From the NCBI GenBank assembly GCA_945907335.1, contig CAMDSU010000032.1:1-12982 (forward strand): a stretch of 12,982 nt of DNA. Reading direction: 5' to 3'. The notes under the pieces were generated by a model. That model ran no database searches. It had not been told where the DNA came from and saw only the letters and a list, made by a program, of their open reading frames with translations. Both the position numbers and the translations under genes were made by a program. Positions 6,542 through 12,982 of the stretch are shown here, piece by piece. The stretch's first letter is position 1. Each line of letters begins with the position of its first letter. The stretch is from Bordetella parapertussis. Lineage in GTDB: Bacteria; Pseudomonadota; Gammaproteobacteria; Burkholderiales; Burkholderiaceae_C.

Positions 6542-7747
6542 ATGAAGGTCTTTATAGAACAGGCTTTATTCGAGCCCTACGCCTACGCCGCCAAGGAGCG
6601 GCTGAACGCGGTCAGGCCATTTGAATATTCGCAAAGTCGAAACCATGTGCATGGCGCGGTCAGCATGCTGTCGCCGTATTTGACGCACGGTATTTTGAGC
6701 ATTCCCGATGTGGCCGACTACATGTACCGTGTGCACCGCATGGGCGCGCAACATAAATTTATTTATGAATTGGCGTGGCGTGAATATTTCCAGCATGTGC
6801 ATCAGGTGCTGGGCAATGCCATCCACTCGAATTTGCACGAAGGCCTGTTGCCTGAGGACGCTTACAGCAAAGACATGCCAGACGATGTGCGCCATGGCGC
6901 CAGCGGCGTGCCCGTGATTGACCAAGCGGTACGCCAACTGTATTTCAATGGTTATGTGCATAACCATGCGCGTTTATGGTTGGCCAGTTATTTGGTGCAC
7001 ATCCGCAAAGTGCATTGGCGCGTTGGGGCCGATTGGATGTACAGCCATTTGCTCGATGGTGACGTGGCGAGCAACGACCTGAGCTGGCAATGGGTAGCGG
7101 GCACCGGCAGCAGCAAGCCTTATGTGTTCAATGCGGCCAATGTGGCCATACACGCCCCAGAACCTTGGCACAGCAAAAACACGGTGATTGATCAGGACAT
7201 GGACATCATCGACATGATTGCGCGCAGCCGAGCTACTTTCACCCAGTCGTCCAAAACATTTGCGCGTGTTGAGGAGCCGACCTTGTTCACGCAACCTTCA
7301 CCGGGTGTTGATCTGTTGCCCGCTGGCTTGGCGGCAGAGAAATTGAATGGTCGCGAGGTTTGGTGGATCCATCCGTGGGCATTGACCGACAAGCTGCCAG
7401 CCAGTGTGCCTGCAGACGCGATGCAAGTGGCGGCCTGCTGGCTGGAGTGGACTGAGGCCAGGCCGTGGAGTGAAGCGCGCTGGAAATTTGTCGCGCGAGG
7501 TATGCATGCGCTGGCCTCCCACTGCTGGTTTGAAGATGCCGCAAGCTTGGCACAGATATTGGGCAAAGCCAAAGCAGTGCATGTGTGGGACCACCCCTGC
7601 TTGCCGGATTTACCGGGGGTGCAGTGGGTGCGTCACAGCCCGCCGCGTTTGTGGCCGCTGCAAGAAGAGCACTGCAAATCGTTTTCTGGGTGGTGGAGCA
7701 AGGTCAATAAATACAGACTGACCTTGCCGCAGTTGTTGCGCCGCTGA
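6542..7747 (+). CDS. Photolyase/cryptochrome-like FAD-binding protein with apparently permuted domains
   Basis: Numbering here is from the alternative GTG start at 6539 (402 aa); ATG at 6542 gives 401 and is preferred. An in-frame TAA at 6536-6538 blocks any upstream extension. Residues ~20-210 are the photolyase FAD-binding domain: SPYLTHGILS (45-54), ELAWREYFQHV (77-87), GVPVIDQAVRQL (123-134), HNHARLWLASYLVH (141-154) and DGDVASNDLSWQWVAGTG (173-190). By hand alignment to E. coli PhrB, N179 matches the flavin N5 residue N378, and W183 and W160 match electron-relay W382 and W359. The third relay Trp (W306) has no counterpart. The usual N-terminal antenna domain is absent. Residues ~272-394 instead resemble it in miniature: VWWIHPWALTD, RPWSEARWKFVARGMHAL, and SFSGWWSKVNKY like the linker FTPFW. 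DNA repair or light sensing is possible; activity is uncertain. Last gene of the gshA-kup-gshB series. Confidence 0.82.
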   Translation: MKVFIEQALFEPYAYAAKERLNAVRPFEYSQSRNHVHGAVSMLSPYLTHGILSIPDVADYMYRVHRMGAQHKFIYELAWREYFQHVHQVLGNAIHSNLHEGLLPEDAYSKDMPDDVRHGASGVPVIDQAVRQLYFNGYVHNHARLWLASYLVHIRKVHWRVGADWMYSHLLDGDVASNDLSWQWVAGTGSSKPYVFNAANVAIHAPEPWHSKNTVIDQDMDIIDMIARSRATFTQSSKTFARVEEPTLFTQPSPGVDLLPAGLAAEKLNGREVWWIHPWALTDKLPASVPADAMQVAACWLEWTEARPWSEARWKFVARGMHALASHCWFEDAASLAQILGKAKAVHVWDHPCLPDLPGVQWVRHSPPRLWPLQEEHCKSFSGWWSKVNKYRLTLPQLLRR

Positions 7748-7756
7748 GGGCGCAAC
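7735..7756. terminator. Hairpin between convergent genes, possible bidirectional terminator
   Basis: GTTGCGCC (7735-7742) and GGCGCAAC (7749-7756) form a perfect 8-bp GC-rich stem with a 6-base loop that holds the TGA of the photolyase-like gene. The glcB stop on the other strand is only 4 bases away (7760-7762). There is no T-run on either side, so it may act as a transcript-end stabiliser or a rho-assisted stop rather than a full intrinsic terminator. Confidence 0.45.
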
Positions 7757-7759
7757 CCG

Positions 7760-9967
7760 TCAAGCCGCCGCTTTCACTTTCAATCGCCAAGCGTGCAGCA
7801 ATGGCTCGGTATAGCCGCTGGGCTGTGCCATGCCTTTGAACACCAGGTCGGTGGCTGCCAAATAAGCTTTTGAGGTGGTGAAGTGTCCGGCCATGGGTTG
7901 GTACAAAACATCGCCAGTATTTTGTTTGTCGACCACAGCGGCCATGCGCTCGAAGGTGGCGCGCACTTGCGCTTCGCTGACCACGCCGTGTTTCAACCAG
8001 TTGGCGATGTGTTGGCTGGAAATACGCAGCGTGGCGCGGTCTTCCATCAGGCCCACGTTGTGTATGTCGGGCACTTTGGAGCAGCCCACGCCTTGATCAA
8101 TCCAGCGCACCACATAGCCCAGAATGCCTTGCACGTTGTTGTCCAGCTCTTGCTGTTTCTCGGCTTCGTTCCAGTTGGCTTTGGCCACCACCGGCACGGT
8201 CAACAAGTCTTTCAGCAGGGAAGCACGCTGCTTGTCTGCATCGATTTTTTCCAGTTCTTTTTGCACGTCGGTGACCAGCACCTGGTGGTAATGCATGGCG
8301 TGCAACGTGGCGCCTGTGGGGCTGGGCACCCAAGCGGTGTTGGCACCGGCCTTGGGATGTGCGATTTTTTGTTTCAACATCTCCGCCATCAAGTCGGGCA
8401 TGGCCCACATGCCTTTGCCGATTTGCGCTTTGCCGCGCAGGCCGCAAGACAAGCCGACCAGCACATTGTTTTTCTCGTAGGCAGCGATCCAGGCGCTGCT
8501 CTTCATATCGCCTTTGCGAAGCATCGGACCGGCGTGCATGGCGGTGTGCATTTCATCGCCGGTGCGGTCGAGGAAACCGGTGTTGATGAAGGCCACGCGG
8601 CTGGCGGCGGCTGCAATACACGCTTTGAGGTTGACGCTGGTGCGGCGCTCTTCGTCCATGATGCCCAGTTTCACCGTGCTGTCTGGCAAGCCCAGAATCT
8701 GCTCGACACGCCCGAACAACTCTGAGGCGAATGCCACTTCGGCGGGGCCGTGCATTTTGGGTTTGACGATGTAGACCGAGCCGGTGCGTGAATTGCGAAT
8801 GCCATTGGCACCATGGCCTTGCAAATCGTGCAGCGCAATCGCGGTGGTGACCATGGCGTCCATGATGCCTTCAGGAATTTCATGGGTTTTGCCGTCGGCA
8901 CCGTCGAAAAGAATGGCCGGGTTGGTCATCAAATGGCCGACGTTGCGCAAAAACAGCAGCGAGCGGCCATGCAGTTTCACCTCAGCGTTACCCTTGGGTG
9001 AGTGGTAAAAGCGGTCAGGGTTGAGGCCGCGCTTAAAGCTGTGGCCGCCTTTGCTCACATCCTCGGTCAGCGTGCCTTTCAAAATGCCCAGCCAATTGCT
9101 GTAGGCCAGTAGCTTGTCTTCGGCGTCCACTGCAGCGACCGAATCTTCCAAATCCAAAATGGTGGAGAGCGCGGCTTCCACCACCAAGTCGCTGACGCCT
9201 GCCGGGTCATTGGCGCCAATCGGGCTTGTCGGGTTGATTTGAATGTCCAAGTGCAAACCGTTGTGCACCAGCAGTACGGACGAAGGATGCGCCGCATCGC
9301 CTTGGTAGCCAACAAATTGTTTCGGGTCTGCCAGTGCAGAGGTTTTGCCGGCTTTCAAAGACACCACCAAAGCGCCTTTGACCACGGCGTAGCCGGTGGA
9401 GTCGATATGCGAGCCTTTGTTCAGAGGCACGGTGCGGTCCAGCACATAGCGGGCGTATTCAATGACTTTGGCACCGCGTTTTTCGTTGTAGCCCGGGCCT
9501 TTGGCGCAGCCGTTGTCTTCAGAAATGACATCGGTGCCGTACAAAGCGTCGTAGAGCGATCCCCAGCGTGCGTTGGCGGCATTCAGGGCGTAGCGCGCAT
9601 TCAAAATCGGCACCACCAATTGCGGACCCGCTTGCAAAGCCAGTTCTGCGTCCACATGTGGGGTGGTGGCTTTGGCTTTGGCAGGCACGGGAACCAGATA
9701 ACCGATGTCGTGCAAAAACGCTTGATAGGCCTTCATGTCATTGACCGGGCCGGGATGGGCTTGGTGCCATTGGTCCAGCTCGGTTTGCAGGCGGTCGCGT
9801 TCAGCCAGCAAGGCTTTATTTTTAGGTGCCAGGTCTTGCACCAGTTGGTCAAATCCTTTCCAAAAAGTGACACTGGAGACCCCGGTGCCGGGCAATACCT
9901 GCTGGTCGATGAACCGGTACAGGGCTGAATCGACATGCAATTGGTAGAGGGAAGTACGCTGAGTCAT
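7760..9967 (-). CDS. glcB: Malate synthase G
   Basis: Condenses glyoxylate with acetyl-CoA to give malate and CoA, used for growth on acetate, glycolate and C2 compounds. It is a monomeric cytoplasmic enzyme. The 735 residues fit the G isoform (E. coli 723), not the ~530-residue A isoform. Catalytic residues are identifiable by comparison with E. coli numbering: R341 in [11 protein letters not shown] (R338), E439 in GIMDEERRT (Mg ligand E427), D467 in GFLDRTGDE (D455), C629 in GVGCSKVP (C617) and catalytic base D643 in [10 protein letters not shown] (D631). The stretch [16 protein letters not shown] (405-420) is also typical. The ATG at 9967 gives the usual [24 protein letters not shown] N terminus. 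Transcribed alone on the minus strand, with no glycolate oxidase or isocitrate lyase gene next to it here. Confidence 0.97.
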   Translation of the reverse strand: MTQRTSLYQLHVDSALYRFIDQQVLPGTGVSSVTFWKGFDQLVQDLAPKNKALLAERDRLQTELDQWHQAHPGPVNDMKAYQAFLHDIGYLVPVPAKAKATTPHVDAELALQAGPQLVVPILNARYALNAANARWGSLYDALYGTDVISEDNGCAKGPGYNEKRGAKVIEYARYVLDRTVPLNKGSHIDSTGYAVVKGALVVSLKAGKTSALADPKQFVGYQGDAAHPSSVLLVHNGLHLDIQINPTSPIGANDPAGVSDLVVEAALSTILDLEDSVAAVDAEDKLLAYSNWLGILKGTLTEDVSKGGHSFKRGLNPDRFYHSPKGNAEVKLHGRSLLFLRNVGHLMTNPAILFDGADGKTHEIPEGIMDAMVTTAIALHDLQGHGANGIRNSRTGSVYIVKPKMHGPAEVAFASELFGRVEQILGLPDSTVKLGIMDEERRTSVNLKACIAAAASRVAFINTGFLDRTGDEMHTAMHAGPMLRKGDMKSSAWIAAYEKNNVLVGLSCGLRGKAQIGKGMWAMPDLMAEMLKQKIAHPKAGANTAWVPSPTGATLHAMHYHQVLVTDVQKELEKIDADKQRASLLKDLLTVPVVAKANWNEAEKQQELDNNVQGILGYVVRWIDQGVGCSKVPDIHNVGLMEDRATLRISSQHIANWLKHGVVSEAQVRATFERMAAVVDKQNTGDVLYQPMAGHFTTSKAYLAATDLVFKGMAQPSGYTEPLLHAWRLKVKAAA

Positions 9968-10036
9968 CTAAGGCTTTCTCATCACAAAAAGGGGTTTCGG
10001 GTTTTCACCGATAATTTTCTATTTTAGGAGGTCGCT
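9968..10036. promoter_or_regulatory. Divergent intergenic region between glcB and the outer-membrane protein gene
   Basis: These 69 bases must hold the promoter of glcB (leftward) and very likely one for the rightward gene. It is richer in A+T than its surroundings. GATAAT at 10010-10015 is a -10-like hexamer for the rightward gene, but no good -35 lies 16-18 bases before it. A tandem near-repeat GGGTTTC/GGGTTTTC occurs at 9992-10006. The rightward Shine-Dalgarno sequence AGGAGGT (10026-10032) is close to ideal. No regulator site could be identified. Confidence 0.4.
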
Positions 10037-10687
10037 GTGAACCGTTTAAAAATTGGTCTGGCAGGTTTGGTCATTAGCATGTCCTGCGCGGCTTGGGCTG
10101 AATCTGAATTCACTGTTTACAGTGGCTATCAAAGCTCACCACATTCCACCGTTGAAAACACCAACACCGGAAAATCTTTTTACACGGGCTGGGAAGGCAA
10201 GCCTTTGTCTTTCCCCATTTATTTGGGTTTGCGCTACACCGACTGGGTGACCGATGATTGGGGCTATGCGGTCAACTATGCGCACACCAAGGCTTACTCG
10301 ACTGACTTGAACAGTTCCAGTAACACCGGCACCAGTGGCAACAGTTACACGAGGCTGGAATTTACCGATGGTGCTAATCCTCTCACGGTGCTTGCCATGC
10401 GCCGCTTCACTTACCGAGACATTCGTCCCCATGTGGGCGCTGGCCTTGGCATTTCTGTGCCCCATGTCGAAGTGACTTGGTCGGGTAATAAAACCTTTGA
10501 ATACCAATACGGGGGCCCGGTCGCGACTTTGTTGGCTGGTTTCAATTACCCCATCAGCGACAAATGGAATCTGTTGACCGAGTTTCAAATGCATTACATG
10601 ATGATTGACGTCGCCATCACCGGCGGCCGACTCAAAACCAATCTGATCACCAATGCCTTGAATGTTGGAGTCAGCTATCGTTTCTGA
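10037..10687 (+). CDS. Outer-membrane beta-barrel protein, resembles lipid A oxidase LpxQ
   Basis: Secreted 216-residue protein. Residues 1-21 form a signal peptide with basic MNRLK, a hydrophobic core and the cleavage motif AWA before ES. The mature part alternates short beta-strand-like segments rich in Tyr, Trp, Gly and Thr, and ends in SYRF; a C-terminal Phe is the hallmark of BamA-assembled barrels. Length suggests an 8-stranded barrel. The pattern FTVYSGYQSSPHS at 25-37, LEFTDGANPLTVLAMRR at 107-123, PHVGAGLGISVPHVEV at 131-146 and TNALNVGVSYRF at the end recalls the rhizobial lipid A oxidase LpxQ family. That match is from memory and untested, and it could instead be a generic OmpW/OmpA-like barrel. 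The start is GTG, chosen because the AGGAGGT (10026-10032) is just upstream and the signal peptide begins there. argS follows after 9 bases. Confidence 0.82.
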   Translation: MNRLKIGLAGLVISMSCAAWAESEFTVYSGYQSSPHSTVENTNTGKSFYTGWEGKPLSFPIYLGLRYTDWVTDDWGYAVNYAHTKAYSTDLNSSSNTGTSGNSYTRLEFTDGANPLTVLAMRRFTYRDIRPHVGAGLGISVPHVEVTWSGNKTFEYQYGGPVATLLAGFNYPISDKWNLLTEFQMHYMMIDVAITGGRLKTNLITNALNVGVSYRF

Positions 10688-10696
10688 ACGTTAACC

Positions 10697-12418
10697 ATGC
10701 AACAGGTTCAGGATGATTTGCTGGCTGCACTGGCAACAGCTTTGGAGGTTTTGTCGCCTGGCAGTGGTGGCAAGGCCCGTTTTGAAACACCCAAGGTGGC
10801 CTCTCACGGCGACTGGGCGGTCACTGCTGCCATGCAATTGGCCAAGCCGCTGGGGCGCAATCCCCGTGACGTCGGCGAGCAATTGCGCCAATCGTTGCTG
10901 TCTTCCAAGGCCGGCCAACAATGGTTGTCGGCCATAGAAATCGCCGGCCCAGGTTTTCTTAATCTGCGTCTGACACCCACTGCCAAGCAACAAGTGGTGC
11001 GCGAGGTGCTGGACAAAACCACGCAATTCGGCCGGTTGCCTGACAGCGGAAAGCGCTTATTGGTGGAGTTTGTGTCGGCCAACCCGACCGGCCCTTTGCA
11101 TGTGGGCCATGGCCGTCAGGCAGCCTTGGGAGACGCGATTTGCAATTTGTTTCAGTCGCAAGGCTGGCATGTGCACCGCGAGTTCTATTACAACGACGCG
11201 GGCGTGCAAATTCAAACCCTGGCTGCGTCCACACAATGCCGCGCCAAAGGCATCAAGCCGGGCGATACCGATTGGCCTGAGAGCGCTTACAACGGCGAAT
11301 ACATTGCAGACATTGCCAAGGATTTTTTGGCGTGTAAAACGGTGGTCGCCGATGACCGACAAGTCACTGCCCATGGGGATGTCACCGATTTGGACAACAT
11401 CCGCGAATTTGCGGTGGCCTATTTGCGCCATGAACAAGACTTGGATTTGCAAGCTTTTCAAGTGTCGTTTGACCAGTATTACTTGGAATCGAGTTTGTAC
11501 ACCGATGGCAAAGTGGACAAAGCCGTGGCATCCCTGCAAGCATCTGGGCATACCTATGAACAAGACGGCGCACTGTGGTTGCGCGCCACAGATTTTGGCG
11601 ATGACAAAGACCGTGTCATGCGTAAATCAGACGGCAGCTTTACCTATTTCGTGCCTGATGTGGCTTATCACTTGGCCAAGTGGCAGCGTGGTTTTAGCAA
11701 AGTGATCAATATCCAGGGCACCGATCACCATGGCACCATCGCCCGCGTGCGTGCAGGTGTGCAGGCCGCCTCCAAGCAACAGGGCTTACACATTCCTTTG
11801 GGTTATCCCGATTATTTGTTGCACACCATGGTGCGTGTCATGCGGGGTGGCGAAGAAGTGAAGATTTCTAAACGCGCCGGCAGTTATGTGACCTTGCGCG
11901 ATTTGATCGATTGGACCAGCAAGGACGCGGTGCGGTTTTTTCTGCTCAGCCGTAAAGCCGACACCGAGTATGTGTTCGACGTGGATTTGGCGCGCTCCAA
12001 AAACAACGAAAACCCTGTCTACTACGTGCAGTATGCGCATGCCCGCATTTGTTCGGTGCTGACCAAGCTTTCGTCCACGGGCGCACAAGACCCAGCCGTG
12101 CTTGCCCAAGATATCACCCTCCATTTAAAGCGCGCCGACTTGTCGGCCCTTGACAGCGCCCCGGCACAAGCCTTGATGATGTTGTTGTCGCGTTACCCGC
12201 AGGTGCTGGCGCAGGCCTGTACCGACTTGGCCCCGCACGATGTGACGTTTTATTTGCGTGAGCTGGCTGCTTGTTACCACAGCTACTACGATGCAGAACG
12301 AATTTTGGTGGACGATGAGGCCGTGCGCAATGCTCGCGCGGCTTTGATTTACGCTACCGCCCAGGTGTTGAAAAATGGTCTGAATATGTTGGGGGTGCAC
12401 GCCCCTGACGTCATGTAA
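10697..12418 (+). CDS. argS: Arginine-tRNA ligase (arginyl-tRNA synthetase)
   Basis: Attaches arginine to tRNA-Arg in the cytoplasm; class I synthetase. The 573 residues fit the family (~560-590). The N-terminal additional (Add-1) domain spans roughly 1-115. The class I HIGH motif appears as HVGH at 135-138 within [23 protein letters not shown] lies at 341-347, and the KMSKS loop appears as KISKRAG at 389-395. The alpha-helical anticodon-binding (DALR) domain forms the C terminus, which ends normally in GVHAPDVM. The ATG at 10697 gives a normal N terminus; upstream there is only the 9-base gap after the barrel gene, so initiation may depend partly on that gene's translation. A SPOR-domain gene follows 12 bases after the stop, an order I know from other Burkholderiales. 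Confidence 0.97.
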   Translation: MQQVQDDLLAALATALEVLSPGSGGKARFETPKVASHGDWAVTAAMQLAKPLGRNPRDVGEQLRQSLLSSKAGQQWLSAIEIAGPGFLNLRLTPTAKQQVVREVLDKTTQFGRLPDSGKRLLVEFVSANPTGPLHVGHGRQAALGDAICNLFQSQGWHVHREFYYNDAGVQIQTLAASTQCRAKGIKPGDTDWPESAYNGEYIADIAKDFLACKTVVADDRQVTAHGDVTDLDNIREFAVAYLRHEQDLDLQAFQVSFDQYYLESSLYTDGKVDKAVASLQASGHTYEQDGALWLRATDFGDDKDRVMRKSDGSFTYFVPDVAYHLAKWQRGFSKVINIQGTDHHGTIARVRAGVQAASKQQGLHIPLGYPDYLLHTMVRVMRGGEEVKISKRAGSYVTLRDLIDWTSKDAVRFFLLSRKADTEYVFDVDLARSKNNENPVYYVQYAHARICSVLTKLSSTGAQDPAVLAQDITLHLKRADLSALDSAPAQALMMLLSRYPQVLAQACTDLAPHDVTFYLRELAACYHSYYDAERILVDDEAVRNARAALIYATAQVLKNGLNMLGVHAPDVM

Positions 12419-12430
12419 AAAGGGCTCCGA

Positions 12431-12982
12431 ATGGCATCTATACCAGCGCAACGCGGCAACACTTTGGTAGGCTTTATTCTGGGCTTGGTGGTGGGCTTGT
12501 TGATCGCTTTGGTGGTGGCGGTGTATGTCACCAAGGTGCCGATTCCTTTCATGAACAAAGGCCTGACCCGTAACGCCGAGCAAGACGCCGCTGAAGAAAA
12601 GAAAAACAAGGACTGGGACCCGAATGCGCCGCTTTATGGCAAGAACCCGCCAGCCCAGACATCCCCAGATGGCGCAAAACCGGACAAGCCCGCCGAGCCT
12701 ACTGCGCCTGTTGCCCCCGCTGCTTCTGAAGACCCCTTGGGCGATTTGGCAGCCAGCAAAGCCCAGCAGTCCGATGCCTTTCAGTATTTTGTGCAAGCCG
12801 GCGCTTTCGTCTCCAGCGCCGACGCCGAGGGGCAACGTGCCAAATTGGCATTGGGCGGTTACGACCCTGTCATTTCTCAGCGCGAGCAAGAGGGAAAGAT
12901 CATCTACCGCGTGCGCTTGGGCCCGTTTGACAGCAAGTCACAGGCCGAGCAAATTCAAACCCAATTGAAAACCAATAAATTC
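12431..12982 (+). CDS. SPOR-domain membrane protein, FtsN-like (3' end outside window)
   Basis: The frame is open from ATG 12431 to the last base, giving 184 codons without a stop. An AGGG at 12421-12424 is an acceptable ribosome site. Residues ~11-33 are a hydrophobic segment (LVGFILGLVVGLLIALVVAV), then a linker rich in Pro, Ala, Lys and Asp to about 110, and from ~117 a SPOR domain: FQYFVQAGAFVSSADAEG, then IIYRVRLGPFDSKSQAE. This is the layout of single-pass periplasmic proteins that bind denuded peptidoglycan at the division septum, such as FtsN. The linker is acidic-basic and proline-rich, as in FtsN, but the protein is short, so it may be an FtsN counterpart or another SPOR protein. 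The 12-base gap after argS suggests cotranscription. A dsbA-type gene often follows in related genomes. Confidence 0.88.
   Translation, partial: MASIPAQRGNTLVGFILGLVVGLLIALVVAVYVTKVPIPFMNKGLTRNAEQDAAEEKKNKDWDPNAPLYGKNPPAQTSPDGAKPDKPAEPTAPVAPAASEDPLGDLAASKAQQSDAFQYFVQAGAFVSSADAEGQRAKLALGGYDPVISQREQEGKIIYRVRLGPFDSKSQAEQIQTQLKTNKF

Noticed and set aside
7883..8725. 280-codon plus-strand frame within glcB
   Set aside because: Antisense shadow of malate synthase G: rich in His, Gly and Val from complementary codons. glcB carries all its catalytic residues in the other strand.
9239..9928. 229-codon plus-strand frame within glcB
   Set aside because: Same reason; antisense shadow with no recognisable motif.
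12125..12889. 254-codon minus-strand frame over the argS end and the SPOR gene
   Set aside because: Crosses two well-supported plus-strand genes and has no domain features.

Overview
The window reads as ordinary chromosome of a betaproteobacterium, most likely Burkholderiales and plausibly near Comamonadaceae. The reasons are the holA-proA adjacency, a GshA of the proteobacterial type unrelated to E. coli GshA, the gshA/kup/gshB cluster, argS followed by a SPOR-domain gene, and moderate-to-high GC with heavy TTG leucine use. The taxon is inferred from gene content and order as I know them; no search was run. Coding density is high. I see no rRNA, tRNA, insertion sequence, integrase, CRISPR array or phage gene.

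Layout. 1-399 (+) is the 3' end of holA (DNA polymerase III delta subunit). 431-1711 (+) is proA (proline biosynthesis); its ATG lies inside a perfect 8-bp inverted repeat and overlaps the stop of a possible 7-codon leader ORF. 1712-2239 has no plus-strand gene. Its minus strand carries two small uncharacterised membrane-protein genes (67 and 40 codons) that overlap by 8 bases. 2240-7747 (+) is a same-strand cluster: gshA, kup, gshB and a photolyase/cryptochrome-like gene. GshA and GshB are the two steps of glutathione synthesis, Kup imports K+, and the last gene adds a flavin protein.

7760-9967 (-) is glcB, malate synthase G, convergent with the cluster; a hairpin spans the meeting point. 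A 69-base divergent gap separates glcB from 10037-10687 (+), a signal-peptide-bearing outer-membrane beta-barrel protein resembling the rhizobial lipid A oxidase LpxQ. Nine bases later comes argS (10697-12418), then a SPOR-domain membrane protein cut by the window end (12431-12982).

The item most worth a second look is the photolyase-like protein at 6542-7747. Its FAD-binding domain is at the N terminus, and the C-terminal ~130 residues look, by eye, like a shortened and degenerate antenna (Rossmann) domain. That is the reverse of the normal photolyase order and suggests a circular permutation or domain swap. Second-tier items are the small membrane-protein pair, the leader/hairpin at the proA start, and two hairpins before kup whose loops are complementary. 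No unmistakable new multi-gene system is visible.
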